Positions 1-5,751 of a DNA stretch of 6,017 nucleotides are shown in pieces; the stretch's first letter is position 1, and every line of letters starts with the position of its first letter. A program made the position numbers and the translations under genes. Source of the DNA: CAZIOH01 sp964540815 (GTDB taxonomy: Bacteria > Myxococcota_A > Polyangia > Fen-1088). The stretch lies in the NCBI GenBank assembly GCA_964540815.1, contig CAZIOH010000177.1, positions 1 to 6,017 of the forward strand. The letters run 5' to 3'. The notes beneath the pieces are model-generated. The model saw only the letters and a program-made list of their open reading frames with translations. It was not told the origin of the DNA and did not search any database.

Positions 1-53
1 TCAGAGACGACAGATTTACAGTCTGTTCCCTTTGGCCACTCGGGAACCCCTCC
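1..53 (-). tRNA. tRNA-Tyr (anticodon GUA), partial, 3' part beyond window
   Basis: Read on the minus strand, the 5' end at 53 begins the acceptor strand GGAGGGG, followed by a D-arm of the bacterial tRNA-Tyr type (CCCGAG..GGCCAAAGGG). The anticodon stem-loop is ACAGA-CTGTAAA-TCTGT with anticodon GTA at 19-17. The sequence then enters what should be the long class II variable arm and is cut by the window edge, so the T-arm and 3' acceptor strand are missing. It lies 30 nt downstream of tRNA-Thr on the same strand and is almost certainly co-transcribed from the promoter at 293-321. In many bacteria this pair is followed by tRNA-Gly, tRNA-Thr and the EF-Tu gene; that continuation is not visible here. 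Confidence 0.93.
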
Positions 54-83
54 GTTTGACCAATCGCAGAATTTTCGGCCCGG

Positions 84-155
84 AGCTGGCGATGGGAATC
101 GAACCCGCAACCTGCTGATTACAAATCAGCTGCTCTACCATTGAGCTACGCCAGC
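84..155 (-). tRNA. tRNA-Thr (anticodon UGU)
   Basis: A complete 72-nt cloverleaf on the minus strand. The acceptor GCTGGCG/CGCCAGC pairs perfectly and the discriminator is T. The D-arm is GCTC-AATGGTA-GAGC. The anticodon arm is GCTGA-TTTGTAA-TCAGC, giving anticodon TGT at 123-121. The T-loop is TTCGAAT. CCA is not encoded (TCCG follows). The T-stem GCGGG/CCCAT carries one G-U pair and one C-A mismatch, unusual but tolerable. It is the first gene of the tRNA operon and is followed 30 nt later by tRNA-Tyr. Confidence 0.96.
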
Positions 156-292
156 ACCGATGTGTTCGTGGTTTCGGCTCCGCTTTTCGATGAACTTTTG
201 AAACTCGGTTCGGTTGATATCTAGTGATTCTCGTTAGTTTGAGGAGAGGAACGCATCGGCATAGCTACCCCCCGGCGCGCACAGAGCGCGAA

Positions 293-321
293 CGTATATT
301 TCGATGGGGCGCCAATGTCAA
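293..321 (-). promoter_or_regulatory. Sigma-70-type promoter of the tRNA-Thr/tRNA-Tyr operon
   Basis: On the minus strand a perfect -35 hexamer TTGACA (321-316) is followed by a 17-nt spacer and the -10 hexamer TATACG (298-293). The expected start point is near 286, leaving a leader of about 130 nt (156-286) before tRNA-Thr; I see no ORF or riboswitch in it. The bases just after the -10 (TTCGCGC) form a GC-rich discriminator, typical of stable-RNA promoters under stringent control. The match to consensus and the position directly upstream of the tRNA genes are seen; regulation by ppGpp is inference. Confidence 0.78.
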
Positions 322-363
322 GGCGAATCCATTCCAGTCCGCCGACGCGGTGCCCGACCCGCG

Positions 364-382
364 CGCCCGACCGTCTCGGGCG
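364..382 (-). terminator. GC-rich hairpin just after the TPR lipoprotein gene
   Basis: Perfect 7-bp arms CGCCCGA and TCGGGCG flank a 5-nt loop, starting 8 nt beyond the lipoprotein stop codon. It has no T-tract, so it may be a non-canonical terminator of a high-GC genome, or an RNA-end stabiliser. It separates the lipoprotein transcript from the tRNA promoter, which lies about 40 nt further downstream. Confidence 0.4.
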
Positions 383-390
383 GGACAGTA

Positions 391-1935
391 TCAGAGGATC
401 TGACGGACGGGAGCAGGTCCGCTGGCGGGGCGGTGATCCGAGCGGCCATCCGGCGGTCGCTTCGAGCCGTCGCCCACTCCCGGTGTGGGGAGCGGCGGCG
501 CCGACCCGGATCCGGGTGTCGCCGGCTCTGCGGTGGCCGGGAGGGCGGGCCGGGACACCGGCGGCGCTGGAACGGGAGCGGGAGCGAGAGCGGGCGAAGC
601 GGAGGCGGGTGCGGGGGTGGCCCGACCAGGGAGGAGCGGACCGGACGTGGACGTGGAAGTGGACGCGCGGCCCGGGGATTCGCTCGGCTCCAGCAACGTC
701 TGCAGCTTGGCAAACGCCAGCCTTGACTTGTCGCGCCATTCGCTCTTCACCCCCATGCGCTCCATCATGAGGAGGTTCGCCTCGTGGGTACGCACCGATT
801 TCTCGAGCAGAATCCGGATTTTCTTACGAAGCTCTGCGTTATAGATGTCGAGCTTCTCGCGCGCCTTGGGGGTGGAGGCCTGGAGCTCGGGCGGCACGGG
901 GGCCTGCACGAACGCATCGTAGAGCTCCTCGTACAAGGAGCCGATCTGAAAGCCGGAGGCCGCCGCCCACTCCGCGTTCCCGAGCTTGATGGTATCGATG
1001 TATTGACGCTGTGAGGCAAGCAGCAGCCGTGCCTTCTCGTCGAGGTCGGTCTCCATCTGGCGCTCGGGAAGGCGGAGGGGGACGGCCCGAAAACGCTGGT
1101 GGTTGACCTCGCCGAGGTGGTACTGCGCGAGCGCGAGGTAGAAGTCCGTCTCGAGGCGCTCCTCGGACTCTATTTGATGGAAGTAGGAGACCGCCGACTG
1201 GAACGTACGCTCGGCGGTGTCGATGTCTCGGAGCTGGAACTGCGCGAAGCCGCGACGCGCCAGCGCCTCGAGGCGGTCGTCGGCGGTGAGATCCCGGCGG
1301 TCGAGCAGGCGCGCGAACACCTGGACGGAGGCTGGCCAGTTCTGGACCTCGGCGTAGGTTGCCCCTTCCTGAAACAGCGCGTCCTTGGCATCGCTCGAAT
1401 CGGGGTACCGCTCGGCGAGGGTCTGAAAGCGGCGCAGGGCCCCCTGCCAGTCCTTCTTGCCCTGGTGGGCGAGGCCCGCGTTGTAGATGCCGGCGCGGGA
1501 GTAGCGATCGTCCGGGAACTCCGTGAGGAGCCGATCGTAGGCGACGATGGCATCGTCGAACCGCTTCTCGGAGAGGGCCTTGCTGGCCTGCTCGAAGAGC
1601 TCGGCGGCGTCGAAGGCTTCCACGTGGACGCCGCCATCCGCGCCCGGGACCGCGGTGATCTTGATCGGCTCCATCTCGTAGGTGGTGACCGGCGGTGTGC
1701 CGTCGGGAACGGCGGACGGGTTGGCGGGAGCGCCCGCGCCCCGATGCGCGCAGCCGGCCGCCCCCGCCACCAGAGTCGTCAATGTCAGCGTCAGGGTCAG
1801 CCGAAGAAACAGCCAGACCGCGCGCGCCGGCGAATGGGTGGCTGCCTGGCCGGGGCGGGCAGGCGCCTCTCGTCGGGCTCGACCCCGGGGGGAGCAAGGA
1901 TTCTCGACACGGACGTGAGGGACGAGGTCGTTCAT
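391..1935 (-). CDS. TPR-repeat lipoprotein with Pro/Ala-rich C-terminal tail
   Basis: A 514-residue protein. A long basic N-region (1-41, several Arg) precedes a hydrophobic stretch (about 41-60, with a Leu-Thr repeat) and the lipobox-like AAGC with Cys62; this suggests signal peptidase II processing. Residue +2 is Ala, compatible with outer-membrane sorting. Residues about 70-110 look like a linker. Residues about 110-340 hold tandem TPR-type helical pairs, for example around 111-143, 147-180, 184-212 and 222-256, the first two with typical 'ALSEKRFDDAI' and 'YPDS' features. A helical, charged region follows to about 415. Residues 418-514 are low complexity (Ser/Thr, then Pro/Ala). It resembles periplasmic TPR scaffolds of the YbgF/BamD kind in general design, but I do not recognise a specific family, so the function (protein-protein scaffolding at the envelope) is inference. 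The ATG start is supported by AGGAGG 11 nt upstream. It is transcribed alone, divergent from hpt. Confidence 0.88.
   Translation of the reverse strand: MNDLVPHVRVENPCSPRGRARREAPARPGQAATHSPARAVWLFLRLTLTLTLTTLVAGAAGCAHRGAGAPANPSAVPDGTPPVTTYEMEPIKITAVPGADGGVHVEAFDAAELFEQASKALSEKRFDDAIVAYDRLLTEFPDDRYSRAGIYNAGLAHQGKKDWQGALRRFQTLAERYPDSSDAKDALFQEGATYAEVQNWPASVQVFARLLDRRDLTADDRLEALARRGFAQFQLRDIDTAERTFQSAVSYFHQIESEERLETDFYLALAQYHLGEVNHQRFRAVPLRLPERQMETDLDEKARLLLASQRQYIDTIKLGNAEWAAASGFQIGSLYEELYDAFVQAPVPPELQASTPKAREKLDIYNAELRKKIRILLEKSVRTHEANLLMMERMGVKSEWRDKSRLAFAKLQTLLEPSESPGRASTSTSTSGPLLPGRATPAPASASPALAPAPVPAPPVSRPALPATAEPATPGSGSAPPLPTPGVGDGSKRPPDGRSDHRPASGPAPVRQIL
644..667 (-). repeat. Short hexameric repeat in the lipoprotein tail (Ser-Thr repeats)
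   Basis: About four imperfect 6-bp units (plus strand GACGTG, GACGTG, GAAGTG, GACGCG). They encode the STSTSTS run near residues 425-431, at the start of the disordered tail. Length changes by whole units would keep frame. Confidence 0.6.
1778..1801 (-). repeat. Hexameric repeat in the signal-peptide coding region
   Basis: Four imperfect 6-bp units on the plus strand (GTCAAT, GTCAGC, GTCAGG, GTCAGC) encode the Leu-Thr dipeptide repeat of the hydrophobic part of the signal peptide. Slippage would change signal-peptide length in steps of two residues without breaking the frame. Confidence 0.6.
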
Positions 1936-1946
1936 GAAATTGGATT

Positions 1947-1952
1947 CCTCCT
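1947..1952 (-). promoter_or_regulatory. Ribosome binding site of the TPR lipoprotein
   Basis: AGGAGG on the minus strand, 11 nt before the ATG at 1935. It decides the start in favour of the long basic N-region instead of an internal start nearer the hydrophobic segment. Confidence 0.7.
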
Positions 1953-2092
1953 CGAGCTACGACACCCGCTCGCGGCGGTGGTTCCTGGCAAAATCGGCGG
2001 GTCGGGACCAAACCCGAAGCTCGTCTCCGACCAAATGAGACCGGATGGCCGTTCCAGTTGCGGAATTCGTGTGGGCGGTGCACCTTCGGCGG

Positions 2093-2611
2093 ATGCACCC
2101 TCCCCTCGAGCTCATCTCCGCCCCCACCATCGCCAGTCGCGTCGCCGAGCTCGGCCGGGAGATCGAGGCGCGCGTGCCCGAGGGACCGCTCACGGTGGTG
2201 GGGATCTTGCGCGGCGCGTTCGTGTTCATGGCCGATCTGGTGCGCACCTTGCGACGGCCCATCACCTGCGATTTCCTGGGGGTGCGCAGCTATGGCGACG
2301 CGACCGTCTCGTCGGGGGTCGTGGAGATCACGAGCGATCTCGGGACGAGCATCTCGGGCAAGCAGGTGCTGCTGATCGAGGACATCGTGGACACCGGACT
2401 GACGTTGAAATACCTGCAGGACCTGCTCTACGCACGGACTCCGGCGGGGCTCACGACCTGCGCGCTCCTGTCCAAGCCGTCGCGTCGCAAGATCGACGTC
2501 AAGGTGGACTTCCTCGGGTTCGAGGTGCCGGACGAGTTCGTCGTGGGGTACGGGCTCGACGCCGGCCAGCTGTACCGGAATCTGCCCTACATCGGGGTCT
2601 TCAAGCTCTGA
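2093..2611 (+). CDS. hpt: Hypoxanthine phosphoribosyltransferase (purine salvage)
   Basis: A type I phosphoribosyltransferase of 172 residues, cytoplasmic. It joins hypoxanthine (and possibly guanine) to PRPP to give IMP/GMP and pyrophosphate. Visible signatures, numbered from this start: ILRG loop at 38-41, flexible-loop SYGD at 66-69, PRPP-binding motif VLLIEDIVDTGLT at 92-104 with the acidic pair E96/D97 and D100, base-binding Lys128 in SKPSRR, and PDEFVVGYG at 146-154. The C-terminus YRNLPYIG also matches the family. An in-frame ATG at 2045 would add 16 residues (MAVPVAEFVWAVHLRR). I prefer 2093 because the following residues line up with the start of E. coli Hpt as I remember it and the extension has no family counterpart. 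Neither start has a strong Shine-Dalgarno. The gene is divergent from the lipoprotein; its stop overlaps the convergent epimerase gene. No clear promoter is seen in 1936-2092. Confidence 0.95.
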   Translation: MHPPLELISAPTIASRVAELGREIEARVPEGPLTVVGILRGAFVFMADLVRTLRRPITCDFLGVRSYGDATVSSGVVEITSDLGTSISGKQVLLIEDIVDTGLTLKYLQDLLYARTPAGLTTCALLSKPSRRKIDVKVDFLGFEVPDEFVVGYGLDAGQLYRNLPYIGVFKL

Positions 2612-3602
2612 AGGGGCTGGTCGAGAGGAACCACTCGACGAAGCGCCGGATCCCCTCGTCGATCGGCACGCGGGGCCGGTAGCCGAGCTCGCGGCCCGGA
2701 TGCTGGAGGTTGGCGAGGGTCCGTTTCATGTCCCCCGGCTGTTCGGGCGACCAGGTGATGCGGGCCTCGCGCCCGAGGGTGCGCGAGACCAGGTCCACCA
2801 GCTCGCGCAGGGTGGTGGTCTGCGAGCCGCCGAGGTTGTAGGTGCGGAAGCGGCCCTCGAGATCGGAGGCGAGCTGGTCGATGGCGGCGACGCAGCCATC
2901 GACGATGTCGTCGATGAAGGTGTAGTCGCGCGAGGTGGTCCCGTCGCCGAAGAGCTCGATAGGCTGACCGGCGGCGATGAGCCGGGTGAACTTGTGGATG
3001 GCCAGGTCCGGACGCTGGCGCGGACCGTACACGGTGAAGAAGCGGAGGTTGGTCACCCCGAGCCCGGTCAGGTGGTGCGCGGTGAAGCAGAGCAGCTCGC
3101 CGGCCCGCTTGGTGGCGGCGTAGGGCGACACGGGGTGCAGGCAGGTGTCCGCTTCGGAGAAGGGCACGGCGCTGTCGAGCCCGTACACGGAGGAGGAGGA
3201 CGCGAAGGCCAGGCGGTGGACGGAGTGGGCGGCGCAGGCATCGAGGAGACGCTGCGTGCCCGTGAGGTTGACGTCGGAGTAGCGCGCGGGCTCGTTGATC
3301 GAGGGGCGGACCCCGGCCAGGGCGGCCAGATGGACCACGAGATCGGGGGCGGCGGCGGTGAAGGCGCGGGTCAGATCACCTGGGTTGCGGATGTCGCCTT
3401 CGAAGAACGAGAACCCGCCGGTGGGTCCAGCTGGGCCGGCGCGCCCGGAGGCGCGGACGTGGTCGAGGTTGCCGAGCTTGGTGGCCCGGTCATAGAACGG
3501 ATCGAAGTTGTCGAGGCCGGTGACCGCGTCGCCACGCGCGAGGAGGCGCTGACAAAGATGAGAGCCGATGAACCCGGCGGCACCGGTCACGAGGAGGCGC
3601 AC
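2601..3602 (-). CDS. NAD-dependent sugar-nucleotide epimerase, UDP-glucuronate 4-epimerase-like
   Basis: A 333-residue extended short-chain dehydrogenase/reductase, the normal length for this family, cytoplasmic. It has the Rossmann motif GAAGFIG at 7-13, Asp31 at the end of beta-2, the active-site Ser run at 135-138 before VYG, and the catalytic pair Tyr161-x3-Lys165. The loop FFTVYGPRQRPD is at 188-199, and the C-terminal half has the usual DYTFIDDIVDG and GDMKRT segments. The segment DNFDPFYDRATK (31-42) and the C-terminal 'EGIRRFVEWF' point to UDP-glucuronate 4-epimerase, which makes UDP-galacturonate for surface polysaccharides. Other nucleotide-sugar epimerases or dehydratases are possible. 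The GTG start at 3602 begins right at the Rossmann fold; the Shine-Dalgarno is weak. It follows tlyA by 50 bp on the same strand and is probably co-transcribed. The last 11 bp are shared with the end of hpt. Confidence 0.92.
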   Translation of the reverse strand: MRLLVTGAAGFIGSHLCQRLLARGDAVTGLDNFDPFYDRATKLGNLDHVRASGRAGPAGPTGGFSFFEGDIRNPGDLTRAFTAAAPDLVVHLAALAGVRPSINEPARYSDVNLTGTQRLLDACAAHSVHRLAFASSSSVYGLDSAVPFSEADTCLHPVSPYAATKRAGELLCFTAHHLTGLGVTNLRFFTVYGPRQRPDLAIHKFTRLIAAGQPIELFGDGTTSRDYTFIDDIVDGCVAAIDQLASDLEGRFRTYNLGGSQTTTLRELVDLVSRTLGREARITWSPEQPGDMKRTLANLQHPGRELGYRPRVPIDEGIRRFVEWFLSTSPFRA

Positions 3603-3652
3603 GACCGAAAGATACCCGACGGGATACGAGTCGTCAGGAAACTTGGGATGGC

Positions 3653-4417
3653 TCAGCCGCGCGGTGGTGGCCCGGTCAGATGCAGGAGGAACTCGACGTT
3701 ACCCTTGCCGCCGGTGATGGGTGAGGTCGTCTCACCGAGCACGGAGTAGCCGAGGGTCCTGGCGGTGGCAGCCACCCCGGCGAGGGCGTCGCGACGGGCC
3801 TCGTCGTCCCGAACGATCCCCCCTTTGCCGATCCGCGCGCGGCCGACCTCGAACTGCGGCTTGACGAGGGCAATCACCGGCGCCCCGGGAGCGACCAGGG
3901 CCGTGAGGGCCGGCAAGACGAGGTTGAGCGAGATGAAGGAGACGTCGATGACCGCCAGGTCCGCCACCTCGGGGAGCAGCTCGGCGGTCGCGTGCCTTAT
4001 GTTCGTGCGATCGCGGACCACCACGCGCGGGTCGTTGGCGATGCGCGCATCGAGCTGCCCGTAGCCCACGTCGACGCAGTAGACCCGGGCGGCGCCCGCC
4101 TGGAGCAGGCAGTCGGTGAACCCGCCGGTCGAGGCGCCGACGTCGATCGCGACCCGACCCGCGACATCGACCCCAAAAGTCGCGAGGGCGTGCGCCAGCT
4201 TCAGCCCCCCCCGGGACACGAAGGGCATGGGGGCGTGGCGCAGGCGGAGGGGGGAGTCGGCGGCGATCAGGTCCCCCGCCTTGTCCACCGGACGGTCGCC
4301 CGCCAGCACCTCGCCGGCGAGGATCAGGGCGCGCGCCCGCTCACGCGACGGGGCGAGGCCCTGGGCCACGAGCAGCACATCGGCGCGCAGGCGCTTCGGG
4401 GCATCGGTCGAGGACAC
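3653..4417 (-). CDS. tlyA: TlyA-family rRNA (cytidine-2'-O)-methyltransferase
   Basis: A 254-residue protein that methylates ribose of cytidines in rRNA (C1920 of 23S, and in the longer type also C1409 of 16S); loss in mycobacteria gives capreomycin resistance. An N-terminal S4 RNA-binding domain (about 8-60, RADVLLVAQG..SRERARALI) is followed by an FtsJ/RrmJ-like methyltransferase. The SAM motif DVGASTGGFTDC is at 92-103. A putative catalytic tetrad K73-D158-K186-E242 has exactly the spacing (85, 28, 56) of K69-D154-K182-E238 that I recall for Mycobacterium tuberculosis TlyA. The frame extends upstream to a TTG at 4450, but GTG at 4417 has a Shine-Dalgarno-like TAGGG 8-9 nt before it and starts the protein just before the S4 domain, as usual. 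The gene leads a likely two-gene unit with the epimerase and is divergent from tRNA-Ala. Confidence 0.93.
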   Translation of the reverse strand: MSSTDAPKRLRADVLLVAQGLAPSRERARALILAGEVLAGDRPVDKAGDLIAADSPLRLRHAPMPFVSRGGLKLAHALATFGVDVAGRVAIDVGASTGGFTDCLLQAGAARVYCVDVGYGQLDARIANDPRVVVRDRTNIRHATAELLPEVADLAVIDVSFISLNLVLPALTALVAPGAPVIALVKPQFEVGRARIGKGGIVRDDEARRDALAGVAATARTLGYSVLGETTSPITGGKGNVEFLLHLTGPPPRG

Positions 4418-4474
4418 CGGCGGCACCCTACCAAATGGCCCCGTCGACAATTCGGAAGAAGCGCACCGAACCAG

Positions 4475-4502
4475 TTGCGCGCGGGGGGCCTCTGCGTAGA
4501 AT
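4475..4502 (+). promoter_or_regulatory. Promoter of tRNA-Ala
   Basis: TTGCGC (4475-4480), a 16-nt spacer, then TAGAAT (4497-4502). A GC-rich discriminator (ACGCGCGCC) follows, and the expected start lies near 4509, about 26 nt before the tRNA. The -10 is good and the -35 moderate. The AT-rich heptamer TAGAATA reads TATTCTA on the other strand, so it could also supply a -10 for tlyA. Confidence 0.6.
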
Positions 4503-4534
4503 ACGCGCGCCCGAGGCGCTCGCCGCGGGCGGTC

Positions 4535-4607
4535 GGGGCTGTAGCTCAGCTGGGAGAGCGCCTGAATCGCACTCAGGAGGCCGACGGTTCGATCCCGTTC
4601 AGCTCCA
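4535..4607 (+). tRNA. tRNA-Ala (anticodon CGC)
   Basis: A complete 73-nt cloverleaf. The acceptor GGGGCTG/CAGCTCC pairs perfectly with a G-C base pair at each end, and the discriminator is A (4607). The D-arm is GCTC..GAGC. The anticodon arm is CCTGA-ATCGCAC-TCAGG with anticodon CGC, reading the Ala codon GCG. The T-arm is GACGG-TTCGATC-CCGTT. CCA is not encoded (CGA follows). Its 3' end abuts the integrase region and is the probable integration target of the element to the right. Confidence 0.96.
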
Positions 4608-4630
4608 CGATTTTATTGAGGATTTTTTCG
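4590..4630. other. Putative attachment site (att) at the tRNA-Ala 3' end
   Basis: The T-loop and 3' acceptor half of tRNA-Ala, followed by an AT-rich stretch (GATTTTATTGAGGATTTTTT), lie immediately before the 3' end of a tyrosine recombinase gene. This is the classic arrangement for islands and prophages that integrate into tRNA 3' ends. The boundaries are guesses, since the duplicate copy at the other end of the element is not in the window. Confidence 0.4.
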
Positions 4631-4642
4631 CCGCGGGGCGTC

Positions 4643-4673
4643 TGGAAAACGTTTGCCGGGCAAACGTTTTCCA
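4643..4673. terminator. Perfect 31-nt palindrome, probable bidirectional terminator
   Basis: Perfect 15-nt arms (TGGAAAACGTTTGCC and its complement) surround a single central base. It begins on the minus strand 1 nt after the integrase stop codon. The core GTTTGC..GCAAAC stem followed by CGTTTT, and its mirror on the other strand, would act as a symmetric rho-independent terminator between the convergent integrase and tRNA-Ala genes. The T-run is only four bases, and the element also sits where recombinase binding sites are expected, so the terminator role is likely but not certain. Confidence 0.55.
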
Positions 4674-4674
4674 T

Positions 4675-5751
4675 TCAGGCGGCGCTGCTCCCGAGTCCGC
4701 CTGCCCTCGCGAGCACCGCCAACACCTTCTGCTGGCGAGCCCCTGCCCCCGATCCTGCCGTGGCGTAGCTCTGCAGCGTGGTCGCGATCGACTCATGCCC
4801 AAGTGCCGCCGCCACCGCGTGCGCGCTCAGTCCCGTTTCAACGGCCAGCGTGCCATGAAGGCCGCGCATGCCATGCGCCGTGACTCGCGGCACACCCGCC
4901 GCCTTGCAGATCCTCGCCACCCATTTCCTCGGCCAGTTGCGATCGTGGTGCCCGAACAGCGGTTCCTCGGCCTTCCTTCCCTCGGCAAGTCGAAGCAGGG
5001 AGCTTCGGAGAGCCTCCGGTACCTGGAGCGTTCGCTTCCCAGCGGCGGTCTTCGAATCCGGAATGCACAAGAGTCGTCCATCGTCATCCAGATCTCGGAC
5101 GATTCGGCTGACCACCTCCCCGGCCCGAAGACCCATCAGCAACGTCACCAGCGCGCCCACTGCACCCGCCTGGCCCTCTGAGGCGAGTTGCAACGCCTTG
5201 GCTTGCCACTTCCGCGCTTCATCGATGCGCAGTTGCGGCTTGCCGTGACGCCGCTTGCCGGTCCCCACGACACCCGCGAGCGGATTTCCGCGCAGGTACC
5301 CCTTCCCGACGGCCCAGTTCAAGAAGGTCTTCGCTTCCGCGAGGATGTTCCTGTGTGAGTCGACGGCCAGCGGTTTCCCGTATTTGGTATCGCGGGTACG
5401 GAGGGCTTGGTAGTACCCGCCGCACAGCTGCGAGCTGAGACCGGACAAAGGCAGCTCGTCGTCGGGGAAGAAGACCCCCAAACGCCACAGCGTCGCCGTG
5501 TATGACCGCTGCTTGTTCTGTTTCTCGTCTCGCAAGTAGATCTCGTACATCTGTTTCACCGCCGCGAGCGTGACTTCCTCGGTCTTTCGGATTCCCCGGT
5601 TCAGCGACCGAACGACTTGGACTGCTTCCTTTTCCGTTTCGAAATTTCGAGCAGTTCTGCTGCCTGATTCTTCGACCACGACGATTCGCCATCTGCTTCC
5701 TGATACTCGATAGGGTCCGAGCACACGTCGTCCCTTTGTTCTCTGCGCCAT
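4675..5751 (-). CDS. Tyrosine recombinase / site-specific integrase of a tRNA-Ala element
   Basis: A complete 358-residue phage-type integrase. The N-terminal part (about 8-52) looks like an arm-type DNA-binding domain (GPYRVSGSRWRIVVVEESG). Residues about 60-160 are the helical core-binding (SAM-like) domain, and about 170-345 the catalytic domain. All expected catalytic positions are present: Arg209 (LLMGLRAGEV), Lys234 (DSKTAAGKR), His293 and Arg296 (HGMRG), His319 (ALGHES) and the nucleophile Tyr329 (QSYA). The enzyme should therefore be active. It would cut and rejoin att sites to integrate or excise the element. The ATG start at 5751 has AAGGAG 8 nt upstream. The C-terminal coding end is 67 bp from tRNA-Ala, the presumed target. 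Sequence here is less GC-rich than the tlyA and epimerase genes, in keeping with horizontal acquisition. Prophage versus integrative element cannot be decided from this window. Confidence 0.95.
   Translation of the reverse strand: MAQRTKGRRVLGPYRVSGSRWRIVVVEESGSRTARNFETEKEAVQVVRSLNRGIRKTEEVTLAAVKQMYEIYLRDEKQNKQRSYTATLWRLGVFFPDDELPLSGLSSQLCGGYYQALRTRDTKYGKPLAVDSHRNILAEAKTFLNWAVGKGYLRGNPLAGVVGTGKRRHGKPQLRIDEARKWQAKALQLASEGQAGAVGALVTLLMGLRAGEVVSRIVRDLDDDGRLLCIPDSKTAAGKRTLQVPEALRSSLLRLAEGRKAEEPLFGHHDRNWPRKWVARICKAAGVPRVTAHGMRGLHGTLAVETGLSAHAVAAALGHESIATTLQSYATAGSGAGARQQKVLAVLARAGGLGSSAA

Noticed and set aside
221..739. 172-codon minus-strand frame spanning the tRNA promoter and the end of the lipoprotein gene
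   Set aside because: It crosses the promoter and hairpin region, overlaps the lipoprotein in another frame, and is Arg/Ser/Pro-rich; no ribosome site or family signature.
1936..2092. Divergent intergenic region searched for promoters and a riboswitch upstream of hpt
   Set aside because: I found no convincing -35/-10 pair on either strand and no recognisable purine-riboswitch core; only the lipoprotein ribosome site is clear.
839..2098. 419-codon minus-strand frame overlapping the lipoprotein gene
   Set aside because: Same-strand shadow of the lipoprotein in another frame; the product is Arg/Pro/Gly-rich without domain features, as expected of shadows in high-GC DNA.
1099..2682. 527-codon open frame on the plus strand, antisense to the TPR lipoprotein and running through hpt
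   Set aside because: A GC-rich shadow frame. It covers two well-supported genes (one antisense, one in another frame) and its product has no recognisable domain.
2700..3749. 349-codon plus-strand frame opposite the epimerase
   Set aside because: Antisense shadow of a clear SDR-family gene; Gly/Glu/Val-rich low-complexity product.
3992..5181. Plus-strand frames (3992-4768 and 4435-5181) crossing tlyA, tRNA-Ala and the integrase
   Set aside because: Both run straight through the tRNA-Ala gene and are antisense to tlyA or the integrase; treated as shadows.
5601..5751. Programmed frameshift joining the upstream ORF to the integrase
   Set aside because: The integrase has its own strong ribosome site and complete N-terminal domain, and I saw no slippery heptamer with a following structure, so a fusion is unnecessary.
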